Assembly: GCA_963922205.1 (NCBI GenBank) | Contig: CAWUHX010000023.1 | Span: 1,178,001-1,242,000 of the forward strand | Source: Romanomermis culicivorax | Lineage: Eukaryota > Nematoda > Enoplea > Mermithida > Mermithidae | Length of the DNA: 64,000 bases | Direction of reading: 5' to 3' | Shown: one piece after another, positions 56,860 to 64,000 of the stretch | Numbering within the stretch: position 1 is the stretch's first letter | Layout of the letters: each line of letters opens with the position of its first letter | Position numbers and translations under genes: made by a program | The notes under the pieces: model-generated | Told to the model about the DNA's origin: nothing | The model's input: only the letters and a program-made list of their open reading frames with translations | Database searches by the model: none

Positions 56860-58190
56860 TGTGGGAAAATATCGATTTTTTCCAATAAAATGAAGAAAAA
56901 CACGCAAAATTTATGTACAACATAGAATCGTAATTTTACCAAAAAAATTTGAAAAAAATGTTTTTTGTAAAAAACCCCATAAATTCACTAGAAATGATGA
57001 AAATAATTCGAAATTTTGGAAATTAAAAAAAATACGGATTTATCCATGTCTGAGGAAATCGACGCAACAAATGATTTTCATGGGATGAAAAAAATTGAAA
57101 AAACCACAGACAGTTGGAAAATCGATTTTTTCCAACAACAAAGAAGAAAAAACGTAGAATGTACAACATAGAGCTGTAATTTTACCACAACAAAAAACTT
57201 CAAAAATTTTTTTTCTGGAAAAAAGCATAAATTCACTAGAAATTATGGCAATAATTCGAAATTGATTCAAAATATCTACGTCTGAGAAAATCCACGCAAC
57301 ACGTGATTCTAAGAGAGGGAAATAATTTGAAAAAACGATAGATCGTTGAAAAAATTGATTTTTGTCCAACAAATGAAGGAAAATGCGCAAAATGTACAAC
57401 GTAGAACTTCAATTTTACCAGAAAAAACTTGAAAAAAAATTTTTTTTTGGAAAAAACCGATAAATTCTCCAGAAACTATGAAAATGATTCGAAATTTTGT
57501 AAATTCAAAAAAACGGATTCATCTACGTCTCAGAAAATCGACGCAACACGTGGTTTTCATAGAAGGAAAATTAAAAAAAAAACGATTGATAATTGGAAAA
57601 ATCGATTTTTTCCAACAAAATGAAGAAAAACACACGAAACGTACAACATGGAAATGTAATTTTACCAAAAAAAAACTTGGAAAAAAATATTTTTTGGAAA
57701 AATCCGATAAATTCACGAGAAACTATGAAAATAATTTGAAATTTTGTAAATTCTAAACAAAATTACGTCGAAGAAAATCGACGCAACGCGTGATTTTCAT
57801 AGAAGGAAAAATTTGAAAAAAACGATTGATGGTACCTCATTGGAAAAATATTTTTTTCCAACAAAATGAAGAAAAACAAGCGAAATGTACAACATGGAAC
57901 ACTAATTTTACGAAAAGATAACCAAAATATTGGAAATTTTCTAAATTTAAAAATCTATAGATGCATTTGAGTTTTCGGAAATCCATACAACGTATAATTT
58001 AATAGAAGCAAAAAAGTGAAACAACGACAAATCGTTGAAAAAATCGATTTTTAGCGACAAAATGAACAAACTGCAAATTTTCAACAAAAAAAAGAAAAAA
58101 CTGCAAAAGCTTTTTTTTGCAACAAAAAAATTAGATTTTATACCAAAAAATTGCTTTTGGAGAAATCGATAAAACAGACAAAAAATCAAT
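56860..58190. repeat. ~235-bp satellite array, 5-6 units
   Basis: Anchors cgacgcaacacgtgattttcat recur at about 57060, 57291, 57539, 57778 and 57982. Each is preceded by ttgtaaattc and followed by gaaaaaatcgattttttccaac and aatgaagaaaaa. Units are 204-248 bp and diverge towards the right. It lies just upstream of the innexin start. Confidence 0.85.
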
Positions 58191-58545
58191 AAATTTATTT
58201 GAATTTAAAAAAAGAGGCAAATTTTACGGAAAATATGCAACATTCACAATCGCAAACCACTGAAGCTCTAAATACAAAAAGGTAAACATTAAAACACACT
58301 AGGATCTACACTTTTATCATCTAATAAACTTACATATTCCGAATTATTTTTTTCACATTGACATTTTCTGTTTAAGAAAAGAGATCAACAGTACTCGGGC
58401 TACAATTATAATTGATTCACAAATTCCATCCTGTGATGAAAATGAAGACAGGTATAAAATACCCGAAATGGGACCCAAACTGGTAATAATAATTAAAGTT
58501 TATTTGAAATAATTTTTAGTTAAATTAATTAAATGTTAGATTTAG
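58191..58545. other. No gene recognised; possible upstream exon
   Basis: A short frame near 58438 (ATGAAAATGAAGACAG|gtataa) could be a 5' exon of the PHD-type gene but is unsupported. Confidence 0.3.
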
Positions 58546-59342
58546 ATGGACTTACAAATGCTAATTAGCAACAACCTCTCCAATTTGGAGGCCGAAGAGG
58601 ATGAGGACATCATCAGCAGCCTTAGCAATGTTGATGACGAGGCTTTATTGGACGTAACATTAAAAGCGAAAGATCCAAAGCCGACATTCTGCGAATGTCA
58701 AGTCCATAAAACAGTGAATAGCATGCTTGAATGTGATTCACAAGTTGACAACATTTGCCGAATATGGTACCATCAGGAGTGCGAAAATATTTCCGAAATT
58801 TATTTTTCACTTAAAAACAATTGAAAAAAGCCCAAAAATAAATTTTATTGGGAATGCGGGCACTGTTTTGTTGATCACTATTTCCGAAATTTGCCGCAAA
58901 TCGATTCGGCTCTGACAAAATACCAACTAGAGAATACTTGTACAATTGATCCTGGCCTAACGACATTTTACATTAAAGCAAAAATTTGCCCAAAATTCCT
59001 GCAACAGGTAATTTAAATGCTATGTTACATAACATTCATGAATTATTTTAAAACATTACAGCTGCCCGTTGAATTGTCAATGTTAAAAAAATCTTTGACA
59101 TTGGTGCTTCAACATCAATTCGGGGAAGCTGCATTGGAGTGGGTCAATTACATACACTTCCACAAGAATGGGGTAGAGGAAAAAAATATAACCAAAGACA
59201 GCTCGGGCACGAAGATCGATTTATACGGTGCTGCCGACGAGTTTTTTTTACGCCATGTCACCTGCATACAATGATGTAGCGAGTGTTCCGTAGCCAAATG
59301 CCCGATGCGAATTAATACACAAGAAATTACAGGCTACGCACT
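58546..59342 (+). pseudogene. PHD-finger gene fragment with two in-frame TGA codons
   Basis: Exon 58546-59007 starts at ATG with an acidic N-terminus, then a C4HC3 PHD-type zinc finger: CEC, MLECD, NIC, WYHQEC and, after a TGA at 58822, FYWECGHC in the same frame. It ends at donor CAACAG|gtaatt. Exon 59062-59342 (acceptor acattacag, donor ct|gtaagt) continues in frame (FGEAALEWVNYIHFHKNG), meets a second TGA at 59272 and continues with CSECSVAKCPMR. Splice sites and zinc ligands are preserved, so the decay is recent or the TGAs are recoded. PHD fingers usually read histone tails. The second exon is not recognised and may come from a mobile element. Confidence 0.65.
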
Positions 59343-59690
59343 GTAAGTCTTCTGTTAATTAATCTGTTGAGATTTTCGGGAAACTGCATTTATATGTTTA
59401 TAAGCACGCCAGACATTTCTATATTGATTTTGAAAAAATTTAAAATTTTTTTTAAAATTTTGAAAAATTTTAAAATTTTGAAATTTTGATTTTAACGTGT
59501 TCCCCTGACCCTGTTGAGTATTTTGAACATGTTGCCCAACTTTTTTCGACATTTTTGAGTCAGAAATTTAGGTGATCCGTGGGTAGCTGATCCGGGTTTT
59601 AGTCGTGCACGAATATCGGCTACCCACGGCTACCCTCGGCTACCTAAAACCCTTTTATCAAATCGTAAATTTGATTAGCTTGGAGTTCGA
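59343..59690. other. No gene recognised
   Basis: AT-rich, with an aaaattttgaaa run around 59430-59490 and a short ggctacccacggctaccc repeat near 59610-59640. Confidence 0.4.
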
Positions 59691-60663
59691 GACACTTAAT
59701 AATCGCTGATTGGTTGGTAGGCGGTTGTAGGCGTTTCTGCAAAAAAAACTTGATAAATTGACGAACGATTCAACTTTCAAAGAATACAACGCCAAAAAAC
59801 CCGATGAATTTCGTGAAGAATACCAAAAATACCCGCAATTTCGATGTGTTTCTTCAATCTATCGGTTTCAAGCGGGAAACAACAAGGACCGCCTACCAAC
59901 CAATCAGCGATCGTCACGTGATTTGAGCTTTTAGCCAATCCGATTGATGAGATGAAAACGATAGATGATTTTTACAGCATGTGAAAACGCAGATAGATTT
60001 TTTGGAAGGTAAAGAAATTTGTTAAATAATCAATAAAATTTCGAATATTTTGAAAATTTGTCCGTTTTCTCAAACAATTGGGCCTAACATCCAATCAGCG
60101 ACGATCACATGGTTCAAAATCCAGCCAATCAGATTTAAGACTAGATAAAATCGATAGATTTGATTTTCAAAAAAAAAATTAAATTAAAACCTATGTATTT
60201 GAAAAAATCAATTTTTTTCTTTTTTGTCAAAAATCTATCGACATTGAATTTTTCCAGAAAATTTTTTTTCTCGAAGTTAATGCATGTGTATGAATATAGC
60301 TGATATGTAAAATCGCAAATCCGATTGGCTGAAGTTTGAGCCACGTGACAATCGCCGATATTATTGTGATTTCCACCCTTTTAACCATATGTGGATAAAA
60401 ATGCTTTATATCGACTCAAAAATTTGACTATGGCTGATAGTTCGAGTCCCGTGGAGATCGCTGATTGGTCAGTGGGCGGTCTTTGTAATTCCGGACTATA
60501 CGTTTCCACATGTCAAGTAATAAATTTGATAGTTCGGAGGTCACGTGAAGATCGCTAATTAGTCAGTAGGCGGTCTTCTATGATTCTTGACCATACGTTT
60601 CGACGTCTTATCAAGTAATAAATTTAACTGGTTAGGAGTAAGTCACGTGAAGGTCGCTGATTG
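59690..60663. repeat. Palindromic field of CACGTGA..CGCTGATTGG repeats
   Basis: cgctgattggttggtaggcg at about 59703 and its inverse at about 59889 are a perfect ~20-bp inverted pair. Further copies near 60083, 60325, 60450, 60550 and 60640 alternate in strand, usually with a cacgtga word 10-20 bases away. The last three are spaced ~100 bp. No coding content. Confidence 0.65.
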
Positions 60664-61473
60664 TGTCACGAGGAGTGACAAAAATGTAAAGTTATGTAAA
60701 GTTATGTACTGTATATTCTCTGAAAATTCTACCATGTTTTTCCTCCAAAAAAATTCCGGTTAAAACCTGTTTTTGTACAGTTATTTTTCGTTCATTAGAA
60801 TTACGAGTTTTATGCACTCGAGCACTTTTTATTGTAATTATGCACACCTCAACGAAAATGGTGGCGACAACTCAAAAACACTAATTAGGAACTCTCGCGT
60901 AATTATGCACTTCAACGAAAGTGGTGGCGACATCTAAAAACACTAATTACGGGCATTTGCATAACAGGGCTAATTGTGGCGCCCTGTAGATTTCAGAACC
61001 TACAGTAACTCAAGTATGGTCCGCGCCGACCACTGTAGGTGTTTTTCATGTCTGAAATGTGGGTCAAGTGGGTCTGAGACGAAGAAGAAGACCCTGTTTT
61101 TCGAAAGATGACCAGTCTTGGTTTTTCGCAGCAACCAGAATAGTTGGATCCCGCGCCGGATTCCATCGGTTATTCTTCGTTACGCGAATCTTTGGTTTTT
61201 ACGTCGACCTCAGCAATTGAATCCCGCGCCGGATTCTGTCAGTAATTGTGCCTTACGAGAATCGTCCCGCGACTGGACCGTTATTTCGTTTGTGTATTTT
61301 CGCGCCGAGTGTTACGTAGTGTAATTCCGCACCCGTTTTACGTTTGCGTTTTGCACCGATTTTACATTTCGTATCGAACCAACGTTTGTACGAAGGTTGT
61401 AAGTTGTAAATTAGTAAAGTCAAAACCCAACTTGCTTAGGTACACATCAACCAGTTACAGTAACCGCTGACAT
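60664..61473 (+). repeat. Putative 5' LTR / leader of a second retroelement
   Basis: Starts tgtcacgagg and ends about ccgctgaca, followed within a few bases by TGGTGACC, a possible primer-binding site. A Gag-like ORF begins 200 bases further on. The partner LTR would lie beyond the window, so the boundaries are tentative. Confidence 0.45.
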
Positions 61474-61684
61474 AAACGTGGTGACCTAATAACAGGGGGA
61501 CCCAGAAACTTTTTCTTTAGCCTTATCCAAACAAAAATCTATACAATTCTTGGTCAAATCTTTTTTTTCTCTTCCAAAAATTTCATCAAAACAGTCCGGT
61601 CGGTATACTGTAACTAAAGAAACGTTGTGTGACGTCTTTAAACGCATCGAGCGTGAAACTAGGGAACAAACCCTTAACGAAAAA

Positions 61685-64000
61685 ATGCCTCATCACGACC
61701 AAATTATAGACCCATTGGGACATGTAGTTCAGGATGCTCTCGCCACTGTTTTGGATGGGCGTCTGCGGGAGCTCGAAGCTCAAATTGCACGAAAAGTGTC
61801 CACTACTGAAGCGGGTCTAAATGAGTTAAGAATTGGACATCTTAGGAGCGAAATGTCCACGAAAAATCGCGATTTTCCACATTTCACTGGTAGGCCCTCT
61901 GAAAATTTTGAAGAATGGGCCAAGAAGCTTGAAAAACAAATGCTTTTAAAGGGGCTCAAAGCTGATGATGATGCCCTCAAGCTTATATTTTTGGAATTCC
62001 ACTTGGATGGGGACGCCTTGGTAAAATTCGAAAATATTTCCAACTCCCCTAATTCTCCTCAGACGTACGATCAATTTAAACGGGCTCTGCTGGATGCCTT
62101 CCCTGTTGTTCAAGACACCCTGTTTCATCGTCAAATCTTGAGGGATCGAAAACAAAAACGAACTGAAACAGTAATGGCTTTCTTTAACGAACTCGAAAAA
62201 TTGGGCCGGCTTGCCTATCCTAATTTTGAACTAGCTTTACGGGAGAATTTAATTGAACCCGTTTTCCGTGAGGGTCTGTTGAGTGATATTCAAAGTGTCA
62301 TCAAGTACAAACAGTACCCTGATTTAGCTGCCCTTGTTTCTGAAGCCGTATTCATAGAACGACAAATGTTGCGGGACGAAGCCAAAGTCCCCTGTCCTAT
62401 GTCATATCCCTCGTTTGTCAGGGAACCAGTTTTAGCGGTCCAACATGAGGACCCTTTGAAAAATCAGGTCGATCAGCTGAGCCAAAAGTTTGACAAAATT
62501 TTGGATGAACTTCGAAATCATGGTAAAAATGAAAAACAGAGGCGTTCAGATCACGGTGTCACATGCTATAAATGTGGGAAAAAGGGGCATTACGCTAATA
62601 CTTGCAAGAAAGCCCCTGACTCCCCTATGGTTCCTACGAGTTCTTCATGTTCTATTTGTAGTCGAGAAGGCCATGTGGCCTCTGAGTGTAAATCAAAATG
62701 TCGCTTTTGTAAAAAAGTGGGACATAAGCACAATAAGTGCCCTACCATAGAATGTAGGAAATGTAAACACAAAGGGCATTTGGAAAAATATTGCCCCCAA
62801 AAGTATGGTCAGAATCACAATAATGGGTTATCTATCAATCTCCTGGATAGTGACGACCCTGGTATGACCACTTTAAATCATTGTTCTGTCACAGGTCCGG
62901 TCATGTCACTAGCATACGACCCCAACTGGAGTAACGACGAGACGGAAAATCGGGCATGGCCAGCGTCCATTCCGCCAACGCCCGAACCAAGCGAGCCCAT
63001 GTCTGAAGGCTTGTTAAGCGAGGGCGAAATCGAACAGGTCGCTGCTGAAAAACCCACCTTGCCCAAAGACTATAAAATTCCCAAAAAGGGCAAAACCGAC
63101 GTTCGCCCTGGATCCGACAGGCCCCCTGTCTTCGACAGACTTGGTGAGAGGCTTGAAGCTCAAGAAAGTTATTTGCCCCATAAAAGGGCTTTTTCTTCAT
63201 TACAGGGTGTAATGGCAATCAGCGGTATTGCCGCTGCCCGAGGTGCAGGCGGGCTCGGACAGCCCGGAGAAGAAAACGTCGAAATCGCACCCGAAACCTC
63301 GTGGGCCAAGGAAACCAATCGACCGGCCCAGGAAGTCCTCAACAGGGCCGTCGACAAAATGGGCCACGGTTCTTCTTTTCTCGAGCAAACGGCCACAACG
63401 AAAATCGTGGCCAGGGGAAAAGAATGCGTGGAAACCGTCCGAACTGGGGCCGACGCCCCTATTGAAAAGGCCACCACCGCCCATACATTTTCTTTAAAAT
63501 GTGTGTATATTTTTTTCACCATTTTTATGGGCGTAAATAAAGTCTCTTCACTTCAAATTTGTGGAACCTCTCAAAGTGGTCACTCAATCGAAATTCCTAA
63601 AACTGTTTCGTGTGTTAGACCCATGGTGGGTGAGAAACCCCTGACAACTATGGGTAAGCTTTTCGTACCTCGCGAGCACCCTAAGCTATCGCCAGCATTC
63701 AAGTGTAGCATCAGAACCCGAACGATTTGTACAAATACGGGATTTTTCGGTTCCAAAGGTATTGTGGGTGATAATACGAAACTTGCAACACTCACCCCTT
63801 TTGAATGCAAAACTTTTTGGTACTCAAAACTTTACAAGGGTCAAACTTTGAACGAGACCCTTCCAAACTTTTGGTCAACTGCAAATACCCTTAGTGTCGA
63901 ATATAGGTGGTGTTGCAATGATCATTGCAGTTCCGTTGAGAATTTAATCATTGAGGAAGGGCAAGTGGCCTCCTGGGATAATTCGAATCTGCTAAGCACC
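61685..64000 (+). CDS. Gag-like protein with four zinc knuckles joined to a glycoprotein-like segment (open at window end)
   Basis: ATG at 61685 opens 772 codons with no stop before the window edge. An N-terminal helical capsid-like domain (FPHFTGRPSENFEEWAKKLE, then RQILRDRKQKRTET) is followed by four CX2CX4HX4C knuckles (about residues 294-370). Next is a P/E-rich linker and a hydrophobic helix near 605-620 (CVYIFFTIFMGV). A cysteine-rich region with an N-glycosylation site then runs to the end (TICTNTGFFGSKG, FECKTFW, YRWCCNDHC). The layout resembles Gag fused to a signal-anchored envelope-type ectodomain, with no protease or RT between them. Its family is not assigned. Pol may lie downstream. 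The frame extends 5' of the ATG without a Met to a TAA near 61488. Confidence 0.75.
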   Translation, partial: MPHHDQIIDPLGHVVQDALATVLDGRLRELEAQIARKVSTTEAGLNELRIGHLRSEMSTKNRDFPHFTGRPSENFEEWAKKLEKQMLLKGLKADDDALKLIFLEFHLDGDALVKFENISNSPNSPQTYDQFKRALLDAFPVVQDTLFHRQILRDRKQKRTETVMAFFNELEKLGRLAYPNFELALRENLIEPVFREGLLSDIQSVIKYKQYPDLAALVSEAVFIERQMLRDEAKVPCPMSYPSFVREPVLAVQHEDPLKNQVDQLSQKFDKILDELRNHGKNEKQRRSDHGVTCYKCGKKGHYANTCKKAPDSPMVPTSSSCSICSREGHVASECKSKCRFCKKVGHKHNKCPTIECRKCKHKGHLEKYCPQKYGQNHNNGLSINLLDSDDPGMTTLNHCSVTGPVMSLAYDPNWSNDETENRAWPASIPPTPEPSEPMSEGLLSEGEIEQVAAEKPTLPKDYKIPKKGKTDVRPGSDRPPVFDRLGERLEAQESYLPHKRAFSSLQGVMAISGIAAARGAGGLGQPGEENVEIAPETSWAKETNRPAQEVLNRAVDKMGHGSSFLEQTATTKIVARGKECVETVRTGADAPIEKATTAHTFSLKCVYIFFTIFMGVNKVSSLQICGTSQSGHSIEIPKTVSCVRPMVGEKPLTTMGKLFVPREHPKLSPAFKCSIRTRTICTNTGFFGSKGIVGDNTKLATLTPFECKTFWYSKLYKGQTLNETLPNFWSTANTLSVEYRWCCNDHCSSVENLIIEEGQVASWDNSNLLST

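Noticed and set aside
1-64000. tRNA, rRNA, CRISPR or bacterial operon structures
   Set aside because: Nothing in the sequence supports these. Introns, LTR elements and metazoan channel genes show a nuclear animal genome.

Overview
This is a repeat-rich eukaryotic (animal) window, most likely from a nematode. The evidence is an innexin gap-junction gene of nematode type (a DDD..DRL.Y start, then KQ..G.PIEC), a DEG/ENaC channel gene, short introns, and 3' splice sites close to TTTTCAG. No rRNA, tRNA, CRISPR or bacterial-type operon is visible. The species cannot be named from the sequence.

Layout. 1-20 kb: two paralogous small cysteine-rich secreted-type genes (last exons 670-918 and 17273-17521), exons of an unidentified single-pass membrane protein gene (2308-13770), a foldback-like element, a 97-bp tandem array and a long-TIR element. 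20.46-36.74 kb: a DEG/ENaC gene whose first coding exon is split after codon 8 by a 14,655-bp Ty3/gypsy LTR retrotransposon on the minus strand. Its 615-bp LTRs differ at 3 sites and it is flanked by a 4-bp duplication (aacg). 37-41.3 kb: older relatives of the same LTR, one a solo LTR nested in a second foldback element. 43.2-56.6 kb: a five-exon innexin gene on the minus strand, with introns filled by MITEs, two nested hAT-like elements, an LTR remnant and simple repeats. 56.9-60.7 kb: a ~235-bp satellite, a PHD-finger gene fragment with two in-frame TGAs, and a palindromic repeat field. 60.7-64 kb: the 5' part of a second retroelement, whose single ORF joins a Gag with four zinc knuckles to a membrane-anchored cysteine-rich segment and is still open at the window edge.

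Most notable. The gypsy element carries a third ORF with a complete DEDDy 3'-5' exonuclease domain and an RGG-rich tail. This ORF has no ATG upstream of its first catalytic motif. A donor 25 nt into ORF1 (G|GTAATA) and an acceptor at 26356 (TTTAG) match in phase and would give a spliced 1517-residue product starting with the Gag initiator, as retroviral env mRNAs do. An in-frame TGA separates ORF1 from the Gag-Pol ORF. DEDDy ORF3s are known from LTR elements of bdelloid rotifers, so one in an apparently nematode-type genome deserves attention. The Gag-to-glycoprotein-like fusion near 61.7-64 kb is a second candidate novelty.

How parts interact. The innexin gene appears intact despite several insertions in its introns. 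The DEG/ENaC gene is broken by the retrotransposon and also carries an in-frame TAA just before its second membrane helix. Insertion order can be read from nesting: foldback elements and LTR remnants are old hosts for later insertions, and the full-length gypsy element is recent.
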